Of a stretch of 64,000 bases of DNA, positions 10,060 through 17,925 are shown piece after piece. A model generated the notes under the pieces. It did not search any database. It saw nothing but the letters and a program-made list of their open reading frames with translations, and was not told the DNA's origin. Each line of letters starts with the position of its first letter. Position 1 is the first letter of the stretch. Origin of the DNA: an uncultured Paracoccaceae bacterium (GTDB lineage: Bacteria > Pseudomonadota > Alphaproteobacteria > Rhodobacterales > Rhodobacteraceae); NCBI GenBank assembly GCA_947499715.1, contig CANMPL010000009.1:1-64000 (forward strand), in the 5' to 3' direction. A program made the translations under genes and the position numbers.

Positions 10060-10962
10060 CTAGTTCGTGGCCGCCGTGAGGCCATCAACAACCGTCTGTG
10101 ACGTCACCCGCAGCAAATCCAGATAGGTCGGCACCGGTCCGTCCGCCACACTCAGGCTATCGACATACAGCACGCCGCCAAAGCGCGCGCCGGTTTCCCG
10201 CGCGACCTGTTCGGCAGGGGCCGTATTGACGGTGCTTTCGCAAAAAACGACGGGGATGTCGTTGTCACGCACCCCGTCGATCACGGCGCGCACCTGTTGC
10301 GGTGTCCCAACCCGGTCCGCGTTCATTGGCCACAGATAAAGCTCTTTCATCCCGAAATCACGCGCCAGATAGCTGAACGCACCTTCGCAGGTAACCAGCC
10401 AGCGGCGCTCTTGCGGGATCGCTGCGATGGCCTGACGCAGCGGGTCGATGGTAGCGCGCAACTGATCTTTGTAGGCCTGTGCGTTCTGGGTATAGATTTC
10501 AGCGTTGTCGGGATCATGCATCGCAAAGGCGCCCGCAATATTATCAATGTAGATCAGCGCGTTATCCAGCCCCATCCAGGCGTGGGGATTGGGCTTGCCT
10601 TCATAGCTGCCCGCCGCGATTGCAATCGGGTCGATGCCCTCGGTCAGCGTCGCAGAGGGCACGTCCCGCAGGTTCGACAGAAACTGTTCAAACCACAATT
10701 CAAGGTTCATGCCGTTCCACAGGATCAAATCGGCATCAAAGGCCCGCACGATGTCTTGCGGCGTGGGTTCATAGCCGTGGATTTCCGCGCCCGGCTTGGT
10801 GATCGACACAACCTCTGCCGCGTCCCCGGCGACATTCGCGGCCATGTCGGCAATCACGGTAAAGGTCGTGACGACCTTCATCTTGTCGTCTGCCTGGGCG
10901 CTGCTGGCCAAGACCAACGCAATGGCCGCGGCAAGGTTGGTTTTGATGAAACCGAGTCGCAT
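10060..10962 (-). CDS. sitA: Manganese/iron-binding periplasmic protein SitA
   Basis: 300 aa from the ATG with AGGAG upstream; the signal peptide ends near SSAQA. It belongs to the cluster A-I metal-binding lipoprotein/periplasmic family. Likely metal ligands are His in EIHGYEPT, His in NPHAWMG, Glu in TCEGAF and Asp in YVDSLS. There is no long His-rich loop of the ZnuA type, which favours Mn2+/Fe2+ over Zn2+. First gene of sitABCD, directly behind two Mur/Fur-like palindromes. Confidence 0.9.
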   Translation of the reverse strand: MRLGFIKTNLAAAIALVLASSAQADDKMKVVTTFTVIADMAANVAGDAAEVVSITKPGAEIHGYEPTPQDIVRAFDADLILWNGMNLELWFEQFLSNLRDVPSATLTEGIDPIAIAAGSYEGKPNPHAWMGLDNALIYIDNIAGAFAMHDPDNAEIYTQNAQAYKDQLRATIDPLRQAIAAIPQERRWLVTCEGAFSYLARDFGMKELYLWPMNADRVGTPQQVRAVIDGVRDNDIPVVFCESTVNTAPAEQVARETGARFGGVLYVDSLSVADGPVPTYLDLLRVTSQTVVDGLTAATN

Positions 10963-10997
10963 TTCATTCTCCTGATCGAGGCCTTGGCAGATGTAAA

Positions 10998-11042
10998 TGC
11001 AAATCACTCGCAACTGTCAAGGAATTGCGACTTATTCGCAAT
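10998..11042. promoter_or_regulatory. Two tandem Mur/Fur-type operator boxes before sitA
   Basis: Box 1 (11024-11042) is an inverted repeat, ATTGCGA-5-TCGCAAT. Box 2 (10998-11013), read on the minus strand as TTGCGAGTGATTTGCA, matches box 1 (TTGCGACTTATTCGCA) at 12 of 16 positions. They lie 36-80 bases before the sitA start. Alphaproteobacterial sit operons are known targets of Mur, a manganese-sensing Fur homologue. Assignment to Mur is by context. Confidence 0.7.
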
Positions 11043-11061
11043 CAAGACTTGTTGAGGCTCG

Positions 11062-11514
11062 CTAACCTGCCGTGGCGCGCCCGTCTGGGTATTCGGCGGG
11101 GCCCTTCACCTCGAGCAGGTTGCCGAACGGGTCGCGGACATAGAACGAATGCCCGACGCCGCGCGCGCCGCCATGTGTCGCCTCGCGCGCGATGTCTACC
11201 CCGTGGGCGGCAAGGTGGGCGCGCATATCGGCGGGGTCAAACGGCGATGTCGTAATGCAGACGTGGTCCACATTGCGCCCGCCCGCCACCGGCGGCACCG
11301 CGTTGGCCGCACCGGGATGGGTCGTGTCCCACAGCACAATCAGCGCCGATCCGGCCCAGACCTGCTCCATCCCCATCGCCGGATAGGAATAGCCCGGCGG
11401 GCACCCCAGGACATCGCGATACCACGCCACGGCGCGGTCGAGATCATCAACAAGGAACACCACATGGTCGATACCGACCAGTGCAAAGGGGATCTTTCGG
11501 TGTGGCATGTTCAT
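11062..11514 (-). CDS. VOC/glyoxalase-fold protein
   Basis: 150 aa from the ATG that overlaps the stop of the aldo/keto reductase (ATGA). It has a VOC fold: the N-terminal GIDHVVFLVDDLDRAVAWYRDVLG repeat (motif DHVVFLV) and the C-terminal YVRDPFGNLLEV motif with the usual metal-site Glu. The fold serves glyoxalases, dioxygenases and resistance proteins, so the substrate is unknown. Translational coupling to the reductase suggests detoxification of a carbonyl compound; this is inference. Confidence 0.8.
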   Translation of the reverse strand: MNMPHRKIPFALVGIDHVVFLVDDLDRAVAWYRDVLGCPPGYSYPAMGMEQVWAGSALIVLWDTTHPGAANAVPPVAGGRNVDHVCITTSPFDPADMRAHLAAHGVDIAREATHGGARGVGHSFYVRDPFGNLLEVKGPAEYPDGRATAG

Positions 11515-12329
11515 AGGTCCCATTCTGGGCACCATGGCCCGTTTACCAGCCGCATATCGCGGTCCAGCTGGTCAATCCGCGCGATGTGATCGGCGGTCAG
11601 TGTCAGATCACCCGCGGCCAGATTTTCGGCGATGCGGGCCGGGTTGCCCGAGGACGGGATGACCCAATACCCCCGCGCCAATAGCCATGCCAGCGCGACC
11701 TGTCCGGGGGTCGCGCCAAGTGCGGCCCCGACCTCCGCCAGCACCGGATCATCGGCGACGGCCCCACGGGCAAGCGGCGAATAGGCGGTCATCCGGATGC
11801 CCAGCGCGTGACAATGATCGACGATTGGTGCGTTGTGCAGATAGGGGTGCAGCTCGACCTGATTGGTCAGGATCGGACGGTCGCCCAGCAGGTCCCGCGC
11901 CTTTTCGATGTAGGGAATGGTAAAGTTCGACACGCCGATATGCCGGGTCAGGCCTGCGTCGTAGACAGCTGCAAATTGCGCCATGTAATCGGTGATGTCG
12001 TATTCATCGTTGATCGACGGGTAGTGCAGCAGCAACAGGTCCACCGGCCCCACGCCCAGCTTGTCCAAAGACGCCTCAACATGCGGTCTGATCTGACCGG
12101 GGCCAAAGCTTTCGGGCGCGACCTTTGTTGTCACCCAAAGATCCTGTCGCGGCAGGCCCACGGCGGCGATGGCCCGGCCAACCTCGGCCTCATTGTCATA
12201 ACCCTCTGCCCCGTCAATATGGCGATATCCCGCTTCAAGCGCTGCAACCACGCCGTCAAAGGCGGCCTGACCGGGACGGTTCCATGTGCCGTAACCAATG
12301 GCTGGCGGTGTGGTCATATGCTGCGACAT
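11511..12329 (-). CDS. Aldo/keto reductase
   Basis: 272 aa, NADPH-dependent reduction of carbonyls. Start at MSQHMTTPPAIGYGTW; an upstream in-frame extension is not conserved-looking. The catalytic tetrad is visible: Asp and Tyr in HIDGAEGYDNE, Lys in WVTTKVAPES and His in LLLLHYPS. The GVSNF and IPSSGNPARIAENL (cofactor-binding) motifs are present. It is most like the 2,5-diketo-gluconate reductase branch. Upstream of it, fmt ends about 60 bases away on the same strand, so it may be read from the def-fmt operon. Confidence 0.88.
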   Translation of the reverse strand: MSQHMTTPPAIGYGTWNRPGQAAFDGVVAALEAGYRHIDGAEGYDNEAEVGRAIAAVGLPRQDLWVTTKVAPESFGPGQIRPHVEASLDKLGVGPVDLLLLHYPSINDEYDITDYMAQFAAVYDAGLTRHIGVSNFTIPYIEKARDLLGDRPILTNQVELHPYLHNAPIVDHCHALGIRMTAYSPLARGAVADDPVLAEVGAALGATPGQVALAWLLARGYWVIPSSGNPARIAENLAAGDLTLTADHIARIDQLDRDMRLVNGPWCPEWDL

Positions 12330-12389
12330 CGGGTGCGCCTTCCTGCTTTTGCAGAGAACCCTATAACGATTTAGAAGCACTCACCAGTG

Positions 12390-13286
12390 TCATGAAAGGC
12401 GCTGTGGCAGGTCCAGCCCTTTCAGCACCTCTGCCACAGGCATCGCCTTTTTCCCGGCCCGCTGGGCCATGGTGATGGCAACGGCCCCGGTACCACATGC
12501 GATGGTAAAGCCTTCCAGCACCTGCCCCGGTGCGCCCGCGCCATCAGCCACACGCGCGCCCAGCAGTTTGACCCGCTCGCCCGCCACGTCGCACCACGCA
12601 CCGGGAAAGGGGGACAGACCGCGGATCAGGCGATCAACCTCGGTGGCCGGTCGGGTCCAATCGACGCGGGCTTCGGCCTTGTCAATCTTGGCAGCATAGC
12701 TGACCCCTTCGGCCGGTTGCGGCACGGCGGGCAAAGGCAAATCCGCCACCACCTGGACGATCAGTTCCGCACCCATCGCCGACAACCTGTCGTGCAAGCC
12801 GCCTGTGGTTTCTTCCGCACCAATCGGGGTCGCTTCGCGTCGCAGAACGGGGCCGGTATCCAGCCCTGCCTCCATCTGCATGATGCAGACACCAGTCTCT
12901 GCGTCGCCTGCCATAATCGCGCGGTGAATCGGGGCCGCTCCGCGCCATCGCGGCAACAAGCTGGCATGGATGTTCAGACAGCCCAGACGCGGGGCATCCA
13001 GAACCGCTTGCGGCAGGATCAGACCATACGCCACCACGACGGCCAGATCTGCGCCAAGAGCAGCAAAAGCCGCCTGTTCATCCGCGCCTTTCAAGGACAC
13101 CGGATGGCGCACCTCCAACCCCAACGCCTCTGCCCGCGCCTGCACTGGGCTGGGCCGGTCCTTTTTGCCGCGACCAGCGGGGCGAGGTGGCTGACAATAG
13201 ACGCAGGCAATGTCGTGCCCGGCATCCACCAAGGCATCCAGAACCGGCACCGAAAAATCAGGCGTCCCCATAAAGATGATGCGCAT
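12390..13286 (-). CDS. fmt: Methionyl-tRNA formyltransferase
   Basis: 298 aa. It formylates initiator Met-tRNA using 10-formyl-THF. Conserved parts: [19 protein letters not shown] at the start, the [20 protein letters not shown] catalytic region with the Asn-His of the active site, and a C-terminal OB domain (GQVLEG...). Its start codon is preceded by AAGAAGGGACCACG, where the AAGAAGG is the end of a dispersed repeat that lies between def and fmt. Grouping with deformylase genes is classical. Confidence 0.97.
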   Translation of the reverse strand: MRIIFMGTPDFSVPVLDALVDAGHDIACVYCQPPRPAGRGKKDRPSPVQARAEALGLEVRHPVSLKGADEQAAFAALGADLAVVVAYGLILPQAVLDAPRLGCLNIHASLLPRWRGAAPIHRAIMAGDAETGVCIMQMEAGLDTGPVLRREATPIGAEETTGGLHDRLSAMGAELIVQVVADLPLPAVPQPAEGVSYAAKIDKAEARVDWTRPATEVDRLIRGLSPFPGAWCDVAGERVKLLGARVADGAGAPGQVLEGFTIACGTGAVAITMAQRAGKKAMPVAEVLKGLDLPQRLS

Positions 13287-13293
13287 CGTGGTC

Positions 13294-13330
13294 CCTTCTT
13301 TTGGCCAAAAATATCCCCGCCGGAGGCCAG
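13294..13330 (+). repeat. Dispersed repeat, left module, between def-like gene and fmt
   Basis: Copy of the CTTCTTTTGGCCAAAA / ATATCCCCGCCGGAGGC repeat found elsewhere at 17831, 22280 (inverted), 29366, 33529, 36288, 37817 and 42568. On the minus strand its end AAAAGAAGG becomes the Shine-Dalgarno site of fmt. It is directly followed by a perfect hairpin GAATTTTCG-C-CGAAAATTC (13330-13348) touching the stop of the upstream gene. Confidence 0.85.
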
Positions 13331-13347
13331 AATTTTCGCCGAAAATT

Positions 13348-13845
13348 CTATCCCCGCGCTTTGCGGGCCTTTTTGAGCAACATGTCCCGTTTCATCCGGC
13401 TGAGATGATCAAAATACATCTTGCCCGCCAGATGGTCGATCTGATGCTGCACGCTTGTGGCAGCGAGCCCGACAAATTCCTGCCGGTCCCATGCGCCTTC
13501 GGCGTTCAGAAATCGCACGGTCACCGCACGGGGGCGTTTGATCGTGGCCCGCACGCCGGGCAGATTGGGCGAGCCTTCGGAATGTTCGCGAAACTCTGCA
13601 CTGGCAAAAAGCACCTCGGGGTTGGCCAGACGCACGGCCTTGCCGCGCTGGGTGCTGGCGTCAACGACCGCCAGTGCGAGCGGAATGCCAAGCTGCACCG
13701 CAGCCAGACCGACGCCGGGCATTGTGTCCATCGCCACGATCATTTCGTCCCAGATTGCACGAATCTCATCAGTGATTTCCGCCACGGGTTTGGCAGGCGT
13801 GCGCAGCGCGGCATGGGGCCACATCACATAAGGGCGGTGCATCAT
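13348..13845 (-). CDS. Deformylase-like protein with altered catalytic motifs
   Basis: 165 aa, third of three tandem deformylase genes, coupled to the second by ATGA. Motif 1 is GVGLAAVQ (44-51; usual GxGLAAPQ). Motif 2 is EGSPN (90-94) where the metal-ligand Cys of EGCLS is expected. Motif 3 is HQIDH (134-138) where HExxH is expected, so the catalytic Glu is Gln. The fold should be kept, but classical Fe/Zn deformylase chemistry looks lost. The reading frame is intact and placed in a tight operon, so this is not a simple pseudogene. A regulatory or non-deformylase role is possible. Confidence 0.85.
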   Translation of the reverse strand: MMHRPYVMWPHAALRTPAKPVAEITDEIRAIWDEMIVAMDTMPGVGLAAVQLGIPLALAVVDASTQRGKAVRLANPEVLFASAEFREHSEGSPNLPGVRATIKRPRAVTVRFLNAEGAWDRQEFVGLAATSVQHQIDHLAGKMYFDHLSRMKRDMLLKKARKARG

Positions 13846-14294
13846 GGCGCATAATCCGTGCAAAGTGTGCCATCGAGGTGATCACCTTCATGCTGAATGC
13901 AGCGTGCTGCAAAGCCGTCAAATGCGGCCTCTTGTGCTGTGCCGTCAAGGTCCTGCCATCGGAGCCTGATCGCCACCGGACGGGTCACCATGCAGGGGAT
14001 GTCGGGGATGGACAGGCAGCCCTCTTCGCGCGCTTCGCGACGCTCATCGGCCCATGTCACCACCGGATTGACAAAAACCTGCGGGTTGCGTGGGCCGTCT
14101 TTCCATGTCGCATCCATCACGAACAACCGCTTGACCACACCAACCTGCGGCGCGGCCAACCCACGGCCATAGGCGTCATACATCGCCGCAAGCATCCCGT
14201 CTGACAGGGCCCGCAACGCCGGGCCAAAGCTGTCCACCGGCTTGCACACCGCCCGCAGCACCGGATCAGGCACATAGCGCAGGGCAAGGCTCAT
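13842..14294 (-). CDS. def: Peptide deformylase, second copy
   Basis: 150 aa. All three motifs are intact: GRGLAAPQ (43-50), EGCLS (91-95) and HEGDH (135-139), so it should be an active metallo-deformylase removing the N-formyl group from nascent peptides. It is shorter at the C-terminus than the first copy and lacks the basic tail. ATGA overlaps with both neighbours show tight coupling in the def-def-def-fmt cluster. Confidence 0.9.
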   Translation of the reverse strand: MSLALRYVPDPVLRAVCKPVDSFGPALRALSDGMLAAMYDAYGRGLAAPQVGVVKRLFVMDATWKDGPRNPQVFVNPVVTWADERREAREEGCLSIPDIPCMVTRPVAIRLRWQDLDGTAQEAAFDGFAARCIQHEGDHLDGTLCTDYAP

Positions 14295-14812
14295 GCGCGG
14301 GCCTTTTCGCGCTTTAGCTTTTGCATCTTGCGGGTGATCATCTGCCGCTTGAGCGGCTTGAGGTAATCAATGAACAGCTTGCCGTGCAGATGGTCAATCT
14401 CGTGCTGCACACAGGTCGCCCAAAGCCCGTCAAACTTTTCCCGGTGCGTGTCGCCATCCAGTCCCAGCCATTCCACCTCTACCGCCGTCGGGCGCACCAC
14501 GTCGGCATATTGGTCCGGGATCGACAAACACCCCTCTTCATAGGTGCTTGTTTCTTCCGAGGTCCATGTCACCACCGGGTTCAACAGGACCATGGGCCGC
14601 CCGGCGGAATCCTCATCCTTGTCGCAATCCATTACCAAAAGCTGTTGCATCACACCGATTTGCGGCGCGGCCAGCCCGATTCCGGGCGCGTGATACATCG
14701 TCTCGAGCATATCATCCGCCAGCGCACGCAAATCGTCGGTCACTGCGGTGACCGGATCGGTTTCCGCCTTCAGGCGCGGGTCGGGGTGGATCAGGATATT
14801 GCGTAGGGTCAT
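14291..14812 (-). CDS. def: Peptide deformylase, main copy
   Basis: 173 aa. Canonical motifs are GIGLAAPQ (44-51), EGCLS (93-97) and HEIDH (137-141), followed by the basic C-terminal helix (KRQMITRKMQKLKREKARA) that docks near the ribosomal exit tunnel. First gene of the operon; the likely housekeeping deformylase. The start MTLRNILIHPDPRLK is family-typical. Confidence 0.95.
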   Translation of the reverse strand: MTLRNILIHPDPRLKAETDPVTAVTDDLRALADDMLETMYHAPGIGLAAPQIGVMQQLLVMDCDKDEDSAGRPMVLLNPVVTWTSEETSTYEEGCLSIPDQYADVVRPTAVEVEWLGLDGDTHREKFDGLWATCVQHEIDHLHGKLFIDYLKPLKRQMITRKMQKLKREKARA

Positions 14813-14920
14813 GCCGCTGATTTAATCGCCATCCGGGCAAAGCGCAACGGGCGGAGGTCTTTCACCTTGCGCTTGGCCACCGGGGCATTAGCCTGCCGCG
14901 CAACATCCAAAGGAAGACCT

Positions 14921-16102
14921 ATGCAATTCGATTTTGACACCATCAAGGATCCCGCCACAGGCCGCAGCAGCAAATGGGCGCTGATGGATGCGATGCTGGG
15001 GCGGCCTGCACCCGCCGATATGATCCCGATGTGGATTGCACAGTCCGATTTTCAGCTCGCCCCGGTGCTGCAAGAGGCGATGAAAGCCACCGCGGAGATA
15101 GGCGAGATGGGCTATTTCAACTACTCCGCTTTCGCGCAGCGCGTGGTGTGGTGGTATGAAAACCGCCACGGATGGCGGCCAAACCCTGATCACGTGTTCG
15201 AGATTCACGGCATCGGCAACGCCGTCGGTGTGACCCTGCAAGCCCTGACAGAGCCGGGTGACGGCATCATCGTCTTCAGCCCGGTCTATCACGAGTTTGC
15301 CAACAAGATTCGCAAGAATGGCCGCACCATGCTGGAATCCCGGTTAGTGATCGACGATGCGGGTCTGTTTCGGATGGACCTAGAAGCGCTTGAGGCGCAG
15401 CTGACCGGCGCCGAGCGGGCCGTCATTTTCTGCTCTCCGCATAACCCCGCTGGCCGCGTTTGGGAGGCGGCAGAAATTCAGGCCCTCTCCGCCTTCTGTG
15501 CCCGTCACGATCTGCTGCTGATCTCGGACGAGATTCACATGGACCTTACGTTTGAGGGTCACACCCATCTGCCCACAGCCCTGCATGCCCCCGACAGCCT
15601 GCCCAATCTTGTGGTGATGTCTGCGGCCTCTAAAACCTTTGATATCGCCGGCCTGCGCACCGGCTATGTCATCATCCCCGATGATGATCTGCGCGCCCGC
15701 TTTGCTGCACTTTACGCGGCACTCGACATTCAGCCCAACCGCTTCGGCGCGGATCTGACCTGTGCCGCTTATACCCCGGAAGGCGCGGCTTGGGTCGATG
15801 CGATGGTGCAGGTGATCGAAGCCAACCAGAGGGTCCTCAACGACGGGATGAACGCGATCCCCGGTGTCAGCGCCATGCCGATGCAATCGACGTTCCTGTC
15901 CTGGATCGATTTCACCGGCACCGGCATGTCAGACGCCGAGGTCCGCAGCCGCCTGTACGACACCGCCCGCGTGCTGCCGACCCCCGGCGACGGTCTTGGG
16001 CTGGGCGGGGCGCTGCACCACCGGTTCAATCTGTCCACCAGCCCCGCGCAAGTGGCCAAGGCCGTGGCCCGCGTCCAAGCGGCTTTTGCCGATCTGCAAT
16101 GA
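14921..16102 (+). CDS. patB: MalY/PatB-type PLP-dependent C-S lyase
   Basis: 393 aa, fold-type I aminotransferase family. Start at MQFDFDTIKDPATGRSSKW after an AAGGAAG ribosome site; upstream in-frame codons are not typical. Features: MWIAQSDFQLAPVL, SPVYHEFANKIRKNGR, CSPHNPAGRVW, ISDEIHMDL and the PLP lysine in SAASKTFDIAGLRTGY. The family cleaves cystathionine or other cysteine S-conjugates; some members act as aminotransferases. It is coupled by ATGA to the L,D-transpeptidase gene. Symbol is by family only. Confidence 0.85.
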   Translation: MQFDFDTIKDPATGRSSKWALMDAMLGRPAPADMIPMWIAQSDFQLAPVLQEAMKATAEIGEMGYFNYSAFAQRVVWWYENRHGWRPNPDHVFEIHGIGNAVGVTLQALTEPGDGIIVFSPVYHEFANKIRKNGRTMLESRLVIDDAGLFRMDLEALEAQLTGAERAVIFCSPHNPAGRVWEAAEIQALSAFCARHDLLLISDEIHMDLTFEGHTHLPTALHAPDSLPNLVVMSAASKTFDIAGLRTGYVIIPDDDLRARFAALYAALDIQPNRFGADLTCAAYTPEGAAWVDAMVQVIEANQRVLNDGMNAIPGVSAMPMQSTFLSWIDFTGTGMSDAEVRSRLYDTARVLPTPGDGLGLGGALHHRFNLSTSPAQVAKAVARVQAAFADLQ

Positions 16103-16617
16103 GGCTGCACGCCTCCCTGATGGCCACCTTGCTGGCGCTGGCCTTTGCCATCTGGGGGGCCCTCAAACCGCCCACGCCCCTGCCCGACCAGATTACCGGC
16201 AATATCGACCGGATCGTGATAGATAAGTCCGACCGGATCCTGATTGCCTATCAGGATGGCCGCGTCGTGCGCCGCCTGCCCATGAACCTTGGGTTCGCGC
16301 CCGAAGGCGATAAGGTTCGCCAAGGCGATGGCAAGACGCCCGAAGGGGTGTTCCGCATCAATCGCCGCAATAGTGCCAGCCGCTTCCATCTGTCATTGGG
16401 GATCGATTATCCGCAAGCCGACGACATCGCCCGCGCTCGTGCGGGCGGCTATTCACCGGGGGGCGATATCTTCATTCACGGCCAGCCCTCTGGCATCAGC
16501 GGGCTGCAACGGATCGGCTATGACTGGACAGAAGGCTGCATCGCCATCAACAACCACGCCATGACAGAGCTGTTTCACGCAACCCCAATGGGCACGCCGG
16601 TGGAAATCAGGCCCTAG
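16099..16617 (+). CDS. YkuD-type L,D-transpeptidase
   Basis: 172 aa with an N-terminal membrane anchor or signal (residues 5-20). The YkuD catalytic site is present: His127 in IFIHGQPSG and Cys147 in TEGCIAINN. The family makes 3-3 peptidoglycan cross-links or attaches proteins to peptidoglycan. Thr replaces Ser before the EGC motif, which is a tolerated variation. Start ATG overlaps the stop of the preceding lyase gene (ATGA). Its 3' end overlaps the convergent 16607-16957 gene by 11 bases. Confidence 0.9.
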   Translation: MRLHASLMATLLALAFAIWGALKPPTPLPDQITGNIDRIVIDKSDRILIAYQDGRVVRRLPMNLGFAPEGDKVRQGDGKTPEGVFRINRRNSASRFHLSLGIDYPQADDIARARAGGYSPGGDIFIHGQPSGISGLQRIGYDWTEGCIAINNHAMTELFHATPMGTPVEIRP

Positions 16618-16957
16618 CGATCAATCCGGCGGGCACAAAATCAGGCTGCTCAAAATCCACAGGTGCCGTTTCGGTCACCGGGTGCAGCCACTTGAAGTCG
16701 AACACAATCTCTGCGCCTTCTTCCTGTGCACCCACGATCAGCGCCTGATAAAGATGCCTTGCACCATCATAGATCTCGACCCGTCCACGCAGCTTATCAC
16801 CGTGGTGGGCATCAATCGTCATGCCGCCATCCCAGAACCGGCGGATGCGATACACCTCATCCCCGTCATGGACGCATAGCCGATCATTGCGATGCAATGC
16901 CGCGCGACGCGCCTGTTCCAATCCTTCTTGTACGGCCTTAGGCAAAAAACTAGTCAC
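16607..16957 (-). CDS. Hypothetical protein
   Basis: 116 aa, no signal peptide or membrane segment, mixed alpha then beta composition. The N-terminal half is helical and basic (EGLEQARRAALHRNDRL). The remainder has alternating beta-like stretches (DEVYRIRRFWDGGMTID, LRGRVEIYDG). I do not recognise a family. A good ribosome site (AAGGAGG on the minus strand, 12 bases before the start) and normal codon use support a real gene. It is monocistronic and convergent with the transpeptidase. Confidence 0.7.
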   Translation of the reverse strand: MTSFLPKAVQEGLEQARRAALHRNDRLCVHDGDEVYRIRRFWDGGMTIDAHHGDKLRGRVEIYDGARHLYQALIVGAQEEGAEIVFDFKWLHPVTETAPVDFEQPDFVPAGLIARA

Positions 16958-17054
16958 GACTCGGTCCTCCTTGACCCTCGGCCAGCTAACTAGCTGAGAA
17001 GGTTAAAGATCAAGTGACTAAATCCGCCGCGCTGCGGCACTGCTCGCGCAGCAA

Positions 17055-17825
17055 TCAACCCGCCTTGGCCTTTGGCCGTAACACATGTGGCTTGGCCGCA
17101 TCATATAGCGCTGAATCCGGGAACCCGTGGCTATCGCCAAGCGCCGGTCCCACCATGATCAACGCCGTGCGGGTGATCTTGGCGGCACGCACCTCTTCAC
17201 GCACGGTCGAAAGCGTGCCGCGAATGATCTGCTGATCCGGCCAGGACGCACGATAGATCACCACACAGGGACAATCCGCGCCGTAATAGGGGATCAACTG
17301 CCGCTCAATCTCGCGCAGCGCCCGGATGCCCAGATGAATGGCCAGCGTCGCCCCGGTGCGGGCGAAATTCTCAAGTGTTTCGCCTTCCGGCATGCCCGTG
17401 GATTTCATCGACATCCGCGTCAGGATGATCGATTGCGCCACTTCCGGCACGGTCAATTCCGTCCCAAGCGCAGCAGCGGCGGCGGCATAGGCAGGCACAC
17501 CGGGAATGATCTGGTAATCAATCCCTTCGGCCTTCAACAGGCGGATCTGCTCTGCAATGGCCCCATAAAGCGATGGATCGCCCGAATGTACCCGCGCCAC
17601 ATCCGCGCCGCGCTGATGCGCCGCCATGATCTCGGCATGTGTCTCCTCCAGCGTCATCGGCGCTGTATCCAACACCCGCGCCCCCTTGGGTGCACAGGCG
17701 ACGACTGCCTCCGGCACCAAGGACCCCGCATAAAGACACACCGGGCACGCGCCGATCACCCGCGCCGCTTTCAGCGTCAAAAGCTCCGGATCACCCGGAC
17801 CCGCCCCAATAAAATAAACCGTCAT
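17055..17825 (-). CDS. cobM: Precorrin-4 C11-methyltransferase
   Basis: 256 aa SAM-dependent uroporphyrin-III-type methyltransferase (tetrapyrrole methylase fold). GAGPGDPELLTLKAARVI at the start, the VHSGDPSLYGAIAEQ SAM-binding segment and IIPGVPAYAAAAAALGTELT are typical of CobM/CbiF. It adds the C11 methyl group in corrin synthesis. Last gene of the minus-strand cob operon, separated from cbiG-cobJ by a composite repeat whose end (AAAGAAAG) lies at the ribosome-site position before the ATG. Confidence 0.95.
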   Translation of the reverse strand: MTVYFIGAGPGDPELLTLKAARVIGACPVCLYAGSLVPEAVVACAPKGARVLDTAPMTLEETHAEIMAAHQRGADVARVHSGDPSLYGAIAEQIRLLKAEGIDYQIIPGVPAYAAAAAALGTELTVPEVAQSIILTRMSMKSTGMPEGETLENFARTGATLAIHLGIRALREIERQLIPYYGADCPCVVIYRASWPDQQIIRGTLSTVREEVRAAKITRTALIMVGPALGDSHGFPDSALYDAAKPHVLRPKAKAG

Positions 17826-17830
17826 CGCCC

Positions 17831-17925
17831 GTCTTTCTTTGGTTCAAAAATATCCCCGCCGGAGGCACCGGGACGGTGGGCGGGGCGCATTTCCTGCTTG
17901 CAGGAAACAGCGGCGTCCCGCCGTC
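17831..17925 (+). repeat. Composite dispersed repeat (left and right modules)
   Basis: The left module (17831-17866) has the CTTTCTTTGGTTCAAAAATA / TCCCCGCCGGAGGC pattern. The right module (17868-17925) begins CCGGGACGGTGGGCGGGGCGC, carries the hairpin TTTCCTGC-TT-GCAGGAAA, and ends CAGCGGCGTCCCGCCGTC. In this copy the outer ends GACGGTGGG and CCCGCCGTC also pair. It fills the whole gap between the cbiG-cobJ stop and the cobM start. Confidence 0.85.

Noticed and set aside
13286-13350. Rho-independent terminator between the def-like gene and fmt
   Set aside because: The GAATTTTCG/CGAAAATTC hairpin is perfect but has no T-tract and lies inside an operon; it is more likely part of the repeat region.
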